Below, piece by piece: positions 47,775 through 56,896 of a stretch of 64,000 nucleotides of DNA; position 1 is the stretch's first letter, and every line of letters starts with the position of its first letter. The stretch is from JANYCO01 sp035535995 (GTDB taxonomy: Bacteria; Bacteroidota; Bacteroidia; Cytophagales; Cytophagaceae). The notes beneath the pieces were generated by a model, which was not told where the DNA came from, did not search any database, and saw only the letters and a list, made by a program, of their open reading frames with translations. A program made the translations under genes and the position numbers. Location: assembly GCA_035535995.1 (NCBI GenBank), contig DATLOZ010000010.1, positions 1-64,000 of the forward strand. Direction: 5' to 3'.

Positions 47775-49517
47775 ATGAGAATAGTTAGAAATCTAAGCCT
47801 AGCAATCGTTTACTGTTTATTTTTGACAAAAGTCCTCTATGCCCAGGAGCAAAGAGGTTATTATGATGCTCCCTATACCAGGTACGAAGCGGATCAGGGT
47901 ATCCTGACTAATGCCACTATTACTTCCATGTCTTTTAGCCAAAAAGATCTACAGAGCGAAGCCTCTGAACAAGTATGTGTAGATTTATCCATGAAGGATG
48001 CTTCTGTAGAATGGAAGCTAAAAAAAGAAGGAGACGGCCTTGTAGTTCGTTACAGTGTACCAGATGAATCGTCAGGAATAGTGGACGTATATGCAAACGA
48101 CAAACTGGTTGGCTCCTTGAACCTGACTTCTTATTGGTCATGGGAGTATTTGTCAACGAATGGGAATCCGAATAACGTTTTTGTAAGAAACGATATCCCC
48201 AAAAAACGTTTTGATGAAGTACGTTTAAAGTTGCCTGCAAAAATATCAGCAGGAGGAAAACTGAAATTGGTGACGAAGACAGGTAAAATTCATATTGATT
48301 TTATGGAACTTGAGTCGGTTCCTGAAGCGATCCAACCTGGACCTACTGACCTTGTTTACACTGGCAATGGTAGTGATTTGCAAATTTTCATTGACACCAA
48401 AGGTGGAGGGAAATCAATATTTATTCCCTCTGGCGTTTACACTATAGACCGAGAACTTTATTTCGGTGTACCGAATACCCAATTGAAAGGGGCAGGTATG
48501 TGGTATACAAATTTAAACTTCACCAATCAATCTGCTTACCAAGGTGGGCTCAGAGCAAACGCAAAAGATATCAGTTTCTATGACTTGTATTTAACAACAA
48601 CTAGAAATTCAAGATCAAGTTCATACAAAGCAATTAATGGTATATTCACAAACGGCTCTGTCATTAAAAACATTTGGGCAGAACACTTTGAGTGCGGAGC
48701 TTGGATTGCCCAATACAATAATAATATCGGAGATATTCCTTATGCCGATGGATTCACCTTATCGTACTGCCGATTCAGAAACAATTTTGCAGATGGAATA
48801 AATCTTTGTAAAGGAACAAGAAATGCAATTATTACACATTGTGGCTTAAGAAACAATGGAGACGATGACATGGCCATATGGTCGGCAGAAGGACTGGAAT
48901 GTCAGAACAATATAATAAGTTATTGTACTTCTGAAAATTGCTGGAGAGCATCCTCTGCTTCTATTTATGGTGGATTGAACAATAAATTTCATCATATTCT
49001 TATCAAGGATAATATGGAAGCTGGCATAAAAGTAAATAATTCTTTCCCCGGAGTAGGGTTTAACGAAAATGGGATGCATGAATATTCAAATATTACTATC
49101 ATAAGATGCGGAACTTTTAATGACTTGTTTTATAATGTGCTTGGGGCGATTGACTTGATGTGTACGAGTGAGGCAGGTGACAAGGTTCAAAATGTACGTT
49201 TCGCAAATATTGATATCATCGACTCTAAGGATAACGCTATTTTTATCAATAAAATCGGTGGCAAAGGATTTTATAATTTAATATTTGAAAACATTACGAT
49301 TGATGGTACAGGTAGAGAATATCCATACAACAATAAACTTCAACGGGAATTTCTCAGAGGCTTTGGTATTTTGTTCGTTCAAAATCCAACTGGGAATGGT
49401 ACCTTCTGCAATATCGTTGTGAAAAACCGTGGGGGCAATGCCACAAAAGATATAGACAAAAGCGCCATAGGCACGTTCTTATGGAAAGATGTCACGGATT
49501 GTCCTGTAGCTAAATAA
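47775..49517 (+). CDS. GH87-like alpha-1,3-glucanase (mycodextranase) secreted enzyme
   Basis: A 580-aa protein. It has a signal peptide (residues 1-24, ending LYAQ) and an N-terminal beta-sandwich about 25-180. A right-handed parallel beta-helix about 195-565 follows (IFIDTKGGGKSIFIPSGVYTI, then many N-I/V-x-I rungs). The family's acidic centre is visible: ADGFTLSYCRF near 325, ADGINLCKGTRN near 341 and NNGDDDMAIWS near 360. Such ADG-ADG-DDD Asp positions fit GH87 enzymes that hydrolyse alpha-1,3-glucan (fungal cell wall, dental mutan). No T9SS domain is present. Monocistronic; ends just before a hairpin at 49555. Confidence 0.8.
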   Translation: MRIVRNLSLAIVYCLFLTKVLYAQEQRGYYDAPYTRYEADQGILTNATITSMSFSQKDLQSEASEQVCVDLSMKDASVEWKLKKEGDGLVVRYSVPDESSGIVDVYANDKLVGSLNLTSYWSWEYLSTNGNPNNVFVRNDIPKKRFDEVRLKLPAKISAGGKLKLVTKTGKIHIDFMELESVPEAIQPGPTDLVYTGNGSDLQIFIDTKGGGKSIFIPSGVYTIDRELYFGVPNTQLKGAGMWYTNLNFTNQSAYQGGLRANAKDISFYDLYLTTTRNSRSSSYKAINGIFTNGSVIKNIWAEHFECGAWIAQYNNNIGDIPYADGFTLSYCRFRNNFADGINLCKGTRNAIITHCGLRNNGDDDMAIWSAEGLECQNNIISYCTSENCWRASSASIYGGLNNKFHHILIKDNMEAGIKVNNSFPGVGFNENGMHEYSNITIIRCGTFNDLFYNVLGAIDLMCTSEAGDKVQNVRFANIDIIDSKDNAIFINKIGGKGFYNLIFENITIDGTGREYPYNNKLQREFLRGFGILFVQNPTGNGTFCNIVVKNRGGNATKDIDKSAIGTFLWKDVTDCPVAK

Positions 49518-49554
49518 TTCAAACAAATCTGAGTATTCTAGATCTCTCCCCCGT

Positions 49555-49573
49555 GTTCTGTGGCACACAGAAC
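49555..49573 (+). terminator. Hairpin after the GH87-like gene
   Basis: GTTCTGTG-GCA-CACAGAAC, a perfect 8-bp stem, followed about 9 nt later by CTTTT. It shares its core with the hairpin at 38264. Confidence 0.6.
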
Positions 49574-49692
49574 ATCAAATCTTTTATTACTAGGAAAGAT
49601 AATTATTGGCTTTATTGCTTATCAGAAGCTTCAGGACAGTGTGGACTGTGAGCCCGAGTATGGGGCAAAATCAGCGTGGGTATAAAAAAATT

Positions 49693-49735
49693 GAGTGCGA
49701 ACTTTAAGTATTCTCTAATACTCGCGCTCGCACTC
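49693..49735 (-). terminator. Intrinsic terminator after T-arm-like element B
   Basis: GAGTGCGA (49693-49700) pairs with TCGCACTC (49728-49735), with an inner AGTATT/AATACT stem. On the minus strand it is followed by ATTTTTTTATA. Confidence 0.85.
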
Positions 49736-49747
49736 GATACTAATTTT

Positions 49748-49785
49748 GTAGACTTAAATGTACAGGTATCGAAACTGTTGTTCGA
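49748..49785 (-). repeat. tRNA T-arm-like 3' element, copy B
   Basis: On the minus strand it contains ACAGT-TTCGATA-CCTGT, a stem with one mismatch and the TTCGATA loop of a tRNA T-arm, followed by ACATTTAAGTCTAC. It lies about 100 nt downstream of the RHS gene end and directly before a terminator. Confidence 0.7.
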
Positions 49786-49883
49786 CGATCTAAAATTTTT
49801 CGGAGATCTGAAATAGTACTCCTCTGATGTATACATCTGTATACAATTGTTGTTCTTAAATGAATGATATTTACTTATCGTCA

Positions 49884-52800
49884 CTAACGATTTGAGTTCG
49901 TTTCTTCTTTGGGCTCTTCTTCTTCCTCTTCTTCTTTTTCTTCTATACCCCACCATTGCACATTCAACTGTTTACCTAGTGAATCTCCGAAAAAATGATC
50001 GGTATAAGTTTCCATGATAATACTTGAGCCAACTCCTAATGCATTATTTTCATAGAAATATTTACTTGTTAGTTTAATATAAGCTTTAGCACTACTTACA
50101 ATATCAAGTTCTCCCTGGCTTCTTACTCCTGCCATTACTTTGTCCCATTTACTCCGGTTACTTTCTTTAGGTGCTGCTCTAAGTGCGGCATTGATTCTTT
50201 CTCCAAATGTTTTTTCAGAGACCTCCTCTTCAGATACTTCTTCTATTTCATTACTTGATAAAGCACCTTCGATTGATCCGGCTGCTCCACCTATTACTGC
50301 TCCGATAAGCGCACCCGTAATCCCTGCTTCAATATCCTGTTTAAGTGTAAGCCCATTTTTTACACCATTGCCAACACCTGTGGCAAACCCCGAAGTTGCT
50401 CCGGAAATTGCTCCCCTTGCGGCTAATTTTTCTACTTTCGTGACACCTTTTGCAGCCGCTATGGCATCTGCATCCAACTCTCCTCCAAATTCATCCAATA
50501 TCCCATCCGTAGCTCCGGCAACCGCGCCAGAAATTGCACCAATCTCTACATCTGCCCAAAACTGCTGGCTTCCTATTTTATTTCCTTCTGCAATCGAAGA
50601 AGCGGCAGCCAATGTTGCTCCTACCGAAGCATCTATTGCTATCTCGTATAGTATTGGTAAATCTTCTCCTTCTGTTGCGATCGTTAGAGCTACGAATCCT
50701 ACCACTTCAAGTGCATTCAACCATGTGAATTCACCACCTGATGGATCTATTCCGGATATAAAATTATTTCCCATTGCAACATATGGACTGTAGAACTGAT
50801 CTTTAGGGTCCGGTACAAACCATCTTCCTATGACAGGATCATACATCCGTAACTCGAAATTGACATATCCTGTTTCATCGTCTCTCTCTGCATATTCTCC
50901 TTGGTAACAATTATTCCGGTCGTTGACGCCTGAAACGAAATTTCTTCCAGGCATTAGGCCTCCTTGCGGATAGTAATCTGAATAACTAATTACTTCGATA
51001 CTTAGGGTCATAGAATTTTTTCTTATTACAGCTCTCACATTTCCTAAATGATCTCTGATATCATAGTGGTATTCTGGTGAGCCATATTGACTCACCTTTC
51101 CGATTCTATCCTTTCCATAGATGTAAATTTCGTTTTGCGATACGGTATTTGTGGCAATGTTTACATTATATACACTCATTAGTCTACCTTCCGAATCATT
51201 GATATAATAAACATGGTTCACTGCATTGTAAGGAGCGGATGCATTATACTGCGTTTTTCTTATTCGATACCCTCTTTCATCATAAAGGAAGGTTGCTAAT
51301 GGTTGTGTTTTTGCTGCGTCTTTATATACTCCTGTAACTTTTCCTGTATAATCATAATATAAATAATGCACCCCTACTTCGGTACTACAGGATGTTAACC
51401 TTCCTATGCCATCATATGCATACAATCTTGTCGGCGGTAAATTAACAGTAACCATAGTTCTGGACAATGTATTATTATTATTTCCATATAGATAATTGAT
51501 ATAATCGTTCATAGATATGGCACCTGTATTATCATTCCTTCTTAAGGTCACAAGATTTCCATTCAGATCGTATTGAATTCCATATTCTTTATATTGAGCA
51601 TTAGATGAGATCGCAAATAAATTATTACTATTATCATGTGCTCCAAAGTCTGCTCCTGTTAATTGATATTTGGAATCATAGGTATATGCATATTGTGCAA
51701 GACCTCCACTACTAATGGCCGATTGATTCCAGGTCAAAGAACGAACAGTGCCATTGAAATAGCCTTTATGTCCTGAGGCAGTTAGGTTCGCTGTAGTCTG
51801 ATATTTTGTATCTCTTACATAATCATTGTCGTAATATTCCAACGTCATACCGAATACATCTTTTCCAAAATGGCTATGTGCTCCGGCATATCCATCGTTT
51901 CCTGGATCACCAGTATCCAGATATGGATGGTTGATGCCTTTTAGCAATCCATCTGCTGTATACACATAATCCATTCCCTGAAGAGTGTCTCCAAGCTCTT
52001 TTCTTTTCATTGGTCCATGCAGGTAATAATAATATTGAGCTTGCTCTACAAGTGGACCACCTTGCAAACTGGTCTGTACCTTAGAGAGACGTTGCATTAT
52101 ATCGTAGCTGTAAAAATGGTCCAGTCTTTCGATAAGAATATTTTTCTGGTAAATAGATTGCATCAAATTATGATTGAAATCATAAACATACTCTATCGTT
52201 TTCACCCGGCTAGCCGCAAGTGAAGAAAAATCCCCTCCGGCAGTACCCGCGGAGCCTCCATTCAATTGCTGCACTGTCCATTCTACCCGGCCTATTTCAT
52301 CGTAGCTATACCAATAGATACTATTGCTATTACTCGAACAAGATTGCTTTCCATTTACATTTCGCTGTATATATCCGGAAATAGCATTCGCCAGACCGGC
52401 ATCCGGCAGGTCATAGAAAGATTTTGAAACCGTATTACATCTAGGATCGTCTATTCCATCAATGTTTTCAAGCACTGTAAATATATTTATATAGCCGGTA
52501 GGGATAGAGGTATTCTTATAATAACCTAACATATCCTGAAAATATAATGCTGTTGGGTTGCCATTGGCAGCACCGCTGGTATATTCTCCTGTTTCTATTG
52601 TTCGTTTGAAAGTATCGTAATTAATATAGGAGAATCTTCCTCCTATCCTTTGAACACTATCTTGATAGAATCTTAGCCTTCCATCTTTTTCATAAACGTA
52701 GTAAGTATGCCCCTTGTCGGGATCTATGCTTGAAAGCTTCCATCCAAGAGTATTATGGATGTAGTAAGTGGTATATTTAGGTTTTGATGTGTTTGTTTTT

Positions 52801-55800
52801 AAAACTCCATTTGGCATAGTTTGCGCTACCAGCCTTCCAGCATTATCATAATACATATAGGAATAATTTCCATATTTATTATAATAAGAAATAGTAACAT
52901 ACGCATAGTAGTCTGAGTTGATATTACTTTCCTGGTTTGTATAAATAATTCTATAAAATCCAGGAGCGAGTGTAGAAGCTGTGGTAAAAGAGGCTACGGT
53001 ACCTCTGTAAACAAGAGTTCCATTTTCAAGATTAATAACATCAATATGAGAAACGGTGTTATTAATTATCCCGGCAACATGGCCTTGCGTAATACTTAAA
53101 TGATGCCCTTTCTGTAAATGAATGTCTGTAGAATTATAACTAGTATAAAGAGATTCTGAACTCTTTACTTTATTTTTGGCAAAGGCTACATTATAAATTG
53201 TCCCATGAGGATAAACAACAGCTGTAGTAGTATTACTATTATAGGAAATGTAAAAGGGAGTGTTGCTACTAATTATGATCGTTTGCCCTGTAACAAGACT
53301 TGTGTATGGATTGTTTGAAGGGGTTCCATACCAGTTAGTCATAGAGGAGTTATCATATACATTTATATTTCCTATACTCTGGATTATAATATTATCATAA
53401 GTTGTATTCGCAGGTGGCGTCAATATATAGCTTGAATATTTTGCTCCTAATGTGATATTTATTTGTAAAGAATCTGTAGTGCTGGACTGGCAGGTAGCCA
53501 GTATATTTCCGGCTTTATTAATAAAGGAAATATGCTCTGTCCCGTTTTCATCTTTATTTATTTTTTTAAGTACTTCTCCGTTTAGACTAGTACCTGCACT
53601 TGAAAGAAAATAATTATTTTTAATAGTATAATAATGATTAAGCTCATCGTATACCGGAAGCGTAACAGATCTTACTTCATGTCCTTTCCCCATAGATAAA
53701 GAATCACTCGGCCCACTGGCTCTTGTGACTCCGCCGATTATTCGTTGATTGTATTCACCTCCACGAAAAGGTAATCCTGATGTAGCCACATAGGCTTCAT
53801 ACAAATTATTATTGCTATAATAATTGCCCAAAGGAGAATTAGAAGAAACTGAATATGGATTATCAACTGTATTTATGGCTACTCCTATACTATCAAAATC
53901 ACGATGGCTATAAGCATTGCCACTACCGTTGGTAATAAAATTCGGAGTGTAGGTAAAATCAGAAGCATTTCCAATAGGTGCGGGAAGTGTAGTAATACCC
54001 AGTTTTCCATACGTATCGTATACATTGGAGATCGCGATAATTTTATTTTCCACCAGGTTACGACTTTGTAATTGTTTCTTCCTTCCCATGTTGTCTGAAA
54101 ATAATTTCTGATCATCAATTACTCTGCCATATTCATCAAACATTCTAACTGTTGTCCAGTTTACAGAGGGATCGCAACTGCTACAGCTGCCCGGATTGGC
54201 GCTTGTAAAACCAAGCGTAAAATATCCGGCAGGATTGGTTACAAGATTAGAGCTTACACTTCCTTGTAAATAGGTATATGAAAGATTGTTTGATCCTTTA
54301 TCCTGCCACTGGCTACCGACCATTTGAGCTACATGAGCCACATCCGGAAAAATAGGTTTAGGTGCATTGTAGCTCCAGTTTAAAGTGAGTTGCACATTAG
54401 AAGTACCTGCAGATCTTTTAAAATCCCAATACCCTGGCATCAGGCTTTTCAGCGTGGCATCAAAATTAGTGGAATTAGGAGGTACCGTGGTATTAAAGGA
54501 TACATAATATTGATCTGTAGAAAGTGCTGGAGCTGTCATGCTTATTGGCATATACGAGGTAGCAGAACCTACGGGAAAGGTGAATGCCTGATTGCCTGTT
54601 TTCCCCAAGTATCCAATGAAATAATTATTTGGCCCGGCTCCGGTAATGGTTGCATTGTTTGCAAAAAGAAGAGGCACTACTGGAGAATTAATCCTGCTAT
54701 TGGTATTAGGACTAAAGATTACATAATTACTAATCGTAACAGGAATATCATAGTTTGTAAAATTGACATTGGAAAACTTATTTACTACAAGTCTTGGGAT
54801 CGTGGTTAATTCACTTCCGATTGACTGATCCTGAGCTCCGTCCATGTGTATTACACCATTACCTGCGCCAAACATGGGAACACTAAAAGCTTGAATATCT
54901 CCTCTAAAATAGCTATCTCCATTATACGCTACATTCAAGGAACCCGATCCGGTTCTTATAAAAGCAATGCTGGAGCCGAAGGTATCGCCAGTAGTTCCTG
55001 ATAAGCGCATTTCTCCCGCTCCGGAATTGGTAATTCCTCCGCCGAGTTTAAACGTATTTCCTCCTGAAGAAATATTCTGAGCGGAGCCTGTTTTGTTAAT
55101 GGATACAGCTCCATTAAAAGTGGCTCCATTAAGATAAATATTAGCACAGGTAACAAACACACTACTGCTAAAGGTAACAGCAGAAAAAGAGGCAATGGCA
55201 GCAAATGAAAAAACAGTTCCGTTTATATTTCCGTTATTAAAAAAAGATGAATCTGTGATATAAAGAGAACCACCGGAAAGATTAATCGTTCCACTAGACA
55301 TAGTGAATTTTCTTGCAATAACACTTCCTGAGCTGGTAGGTTGGTTTGTAGCGTTTACGATCGTAATATTATCAGCCCCCGTTGGTACTCCATACGGACT
55401 CCAATTAGTAGGTGTGTTCCAGGCAGTGTTTGTTGCGCCCGTCCAGGTATAATCTAAGTTTGTAAACAATGTTACAAAACTATCATAATTTCCTGCGCTG
55501 GTTTTATTTACTCCACCGATTGAGGCTGTACCTTGAAAACTTCCTGAGAAAAAAACTTTATTAGTAGCATCTGTTCCTACACCATTCCCTGAATCATTGT
55601 TTGTCCCTCCAGCTTTTGCTGAAAATGCAGCAAAACCTGCGTCCGCATATTTTACCATAAATGCATCGGAACCTCCTGCACTTGTCATGACAGGCAAACC
55701 TGTAATAATCATCGTACTGTTAAAAGTACCTGCTACATAGATATTATTGTCTGCATCAACTGTTAGATCGAATCCATTATCATCCAGTGTTCCTCCTGCA

Positions 55801-56840
55801 CTCTGCACCCATTGCAGAATACCAGAGGTGTTGTATTGAGCTACAAACATATCATTTCCTCCCTTGCTGGTAACAGTGCCTGACGTTCCAAACGAAGCCG
55901 TGCCTTGAAAATAGCCGGTAATATTTATATGTCCTGTTGGCGAAATACCTATTCCGAACCCTGCATCATTTCCGGTACTTCCTGCACTTATCGCCCAACT
56001 TTCTATGCCTGTGGAAACATTATATTTTACTACGCTCACATCCCATCCACCAAATGCATTGCTTGTAACGCTATTAAAACTAGCACTTCCAGAAACATAC
56101 CCTATTGAGTACAGATATCCCGAACCATCCAACGCAAAATCATACCCAGTATCAGGACCAGAACTCCCTCCTCCCCTTGCCCATTGTACTGCTCCGGAAG
56201 TATTTAGTTTGAGTACATATATATCCTGTTGGCCATGACTGGTGAGAGTAGTAGTACCAAAAGTAATCGAGTTACTGAATGGTCCGTTAATATAGCAGTC
56301 ACCACTAGCATAATCTACTACAAGACCAGAGGCACTATCATCGGTGTATTGCCCGAAACTTTTGATCCATTGAGGAGCTCCGCTGCTACTAAATTTTAAT
56401 ACCAGGATGTCTCTATAAGGTAGCCCTGTATTCGTTACTGTTGTGCCGTTGAAAGTAATAGAAGTTGAATTATAAAATCCGCACACGTATACATTTCCAT
56501 TAATATCCACTCCAAGTCCACGTCCATAGTCTGTGCCGGTTCCTCCTACACTTTTAGCCCATTGGAAAACACCATTTTTATCATACTTCACGATCAATAT
56601 ATCGATATCTGAAGCACCTCCTACTGCTGTCAGTGTAGTACCGGAAATTGTAACTGAGCCTGTAAACGAACCGGAATGATAATTATTTCCATTAGCGTCC
56701 GTAAAAGCATAAAGCTCCTGATCGGCACCTACACCACCATATGTGTTAGTCCATTTCCAATTAGACTGAGCATTTAGAATTGTAGGGGTACACAGAATGA
56801 ATAAGAGGTACCAATAAGTATATCTAAAAATATTTTTCAT
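49884..56840 (-). CDS. RHS-repeat giant with SBBP-like beta-propeller N-terminus
   Basis: A 2318-aa exported protein. It has a signal peptide (residues 1-24, ending LNAQ). Residues about 25-470 hold SBBP-type repeats (WAKSVGGTGTDYGRGLGVDINGNVYVCGFYN and ten similar). A Ser/Thr-rich region with an Ig-like part follows, then DUF6443-type sequence from about 905 (SCDPSVNWTTVRMFDEYGRVIDDQ). The RHS shell with YD repeats follows, then the core end (HYDIRDHLGNVRAVIR...YDPVIGRWFVPDPKDQF...YVAMGNNFISGIDPSG, about residue 2035). The C-terminal tail (about 280 aa) begins with hydrophobic Ala/Gly repeats (glycine-zipper-like) and ends in a Glu run. The tail has no recognisable nuclease or deaminase motif, and there is no immunity gene behind it. 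It lies 56 nt downstream of its partner at 56897. Confidence 0.9.
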   Translation of the reverse strand: MKNIFRYTYWYLLFILCTPTILNAQSNWKWTNTYGGVGADQELYAFTDANGNNYHSGSFTGSVTISGTTLTAVGGASDIDILIVKYDKNGVFQWAKSVGGTGTDYGRGLGVDINGNVYVCGFYNSTSITFNGTTVTNTGLPYRDILVLKFSSSGAPQWIKSFGQYTDDSASGLVVDYASGDCYINGPFSNSITFGTTTLTSHGQQDIYVLKLNTSGAVQWARGGGSSGPDTGYDFALDGSGYLYSIGYVSGSASFNSVTSNAFGGWDVSVVKYNVSTGIESWAISAGSTGNDAGFGIGISPTGHINITGYFQGTASFGTSGTVTSKGGNDMFVAQYNTSGILQWVQSAGGTLDDNGFDLTVDADNNIYVAGTFNSTMIITGLPVMTSAGGSDAFMVKYADAGFAAFSAKAGGTNNDSGNGVGTDATNKVFFSGSFQGTASIGGVNKTSAGNYDSFVTLFTNLDYTWTGATNTAWNTPTNWSPYGVPTGADNITIVNATNQPTSSGSVIARKFTMSSGTINLSGGSLYITDSSFFNNGNINGTVFSFAAIASFSAVTFSSSVFVTCANIYLNGATFNGAVSINKTGSAQNISSGGNTFKLGGGITNSGAGEMRLSGTTGDTFGSSIAFIRTGSGSLNVAYNGDSYFRGDIQAFSVPMFGAGNGVIHMDGAQDQSIGSELTTIPRLVVNKFSNVNFTNYDIPVTISNYVIFSPNTNSRINSPVVPLLFANNATITGAGPNNYFIGYLGKTGNQAFTFPVGSATSYMPISMTAPALSTDQYYVSFNTTVPPNSTNFDATLKSLMPGYWDFKRSAGTSNVQLTLNWSYNAPKPIFPDVAHVAQMVGSQWQDKGSNNLSYTYLQGSVSSNLVTNPAGYFTLGFTSANPGSCSSCDPSVNWTTVRMFDEYGRVIDDQKLFSDNMGRKKQLQSRNLVENKIIAISNVYDTYGKLGITTLPAPIGNASDFTYTPNFITNGSGNAYSHRDFDSIGVAINTVDNPYSVSSNSPLGNYYSNNNLYEAYVATSGLPFRGGEYNQRIIGGVTRASGPSDSLSMGKGHEVRSVTLPVYDELNHYYTIKNNYFLSSAGTSLNGEVLKKINKDENGTEHISFINKAGNILATCQSSTTDSLQINITLGAKYSSYILTPPANTTYDNIIIQSIGNINVYDNSSMTNWYGTPSNNPYTSLVTGQTIIISSNTPFYISYNSNTTTAVVYPHGTIYNVAFAKNKVKSSESLYTSYNSTDIHLQKGHHLSITQGHVAGIINNTVSHIDVINLENGTLVYRGTVASFTTASTLAPGFYRIIYTNQESNINSDYYAYVTISYYNKYGNYSYMYYDNAGRLVAQTMPNGVLKTNTSKPKYTTYYIHNTLGWKLSSIDPDKGHTYYVYEKDGRLRFYQDSVQRIGGRFSYINYDTFKRTIETGEYTSGAANGNPTALYFQDMLGYYKNTSIPTGYINIFTVLENIDGIDDPRCNTVSKSFYDLPDAGLANAISGYIQRNVNGKQSCSSNSNSIYWYSYDEIGRVEWTVQQLNGGSAGTAGGDFSSLAASRVKTIEYVYDFNHNLMQSIYQKNILIERLDHFYSYDIMQRLSKVQTSLQGGPLVEQAQYYYYLHGPMKRKELGDTLQGMDYVYTADGLLKGINHPYLDTGDPGNDGYAGAHSHFGKDVFGMTLEYYDNDYVRDTKYQTTANLTASGHKGYFNGTVRSLTWNQSAISSGGLAQYAYTYDSKYQLTGADFGAHDNSNNLFAISSNAQYKEYGIQYDLNGNLVTLRRNDNTGAISMNDYINYLYGNNNNTLSRTMVTVNLPPTRLYAYDGIGRLTSCSTEVGVHYLYYDYTGKVTGVYKDAAKTQPLATFLYDERGYRIRKTQYNASAPYNAVNHVYYINDSEGRLMSVYNVNIATNTVSQNEIYIYGKDRIGKVSQYGSPEYHYDIRDHLGNVRAVIRKNSMTLSIEVISYSDYYPQGGLMPGRNFVSGVNDRNNCYQGEYAERDDETGYVNFELRMYDPVIGRWFVPDPKDQFYSPYVAMGNNFISGIDPSGGEFTWLNALEVVGFVALTIATEGEDLPILYEIAIDASVGATLAAASSIAEGNKIGSQQFWADVEIGAISGAVAGATDGILDEFGGELDADAIAAAKGVTKVEKLAARGAISGATSGFATGVGNGVKNGLTLKQDIEAGITGALIGAVIGGAAGSIEGALSSNEIEEVSEEEVSEKTFGERINAALRAAPKESNRSKWDKVMAGVRSQGELDIVSSAKAYIKLTSKYFYENNALGVGSSIIMETYTDHFFGDSLGKQLNVQWWGIEEKEEEEEEEPKEETNSNR

Positions 56841-56896
56841 AGTATAAATTTTGAAATAGTATTTTTCACTTAGTTGTTTAAGTTTTAGAAAATCAA

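Larger units (their letters stand above)
49518..49883. other. Intergenic region, 366 bp, between convergent genes
   Basis: Holds the hairpin 49555-49573, the GAGTGTGAGC-like words, the terminator 49693-49735 and T-arm-like element B 49748-49785. No gene was seen. Confidence 0.6.

Noticed and set aside
49612..49956. A 114-codon leftward frame across the RHS gene end
   Set aside because: It overlaps the RHS C-terminus and the terminator and T-arm-like element, has an Arg-rich low-complexity start, and matches no family.
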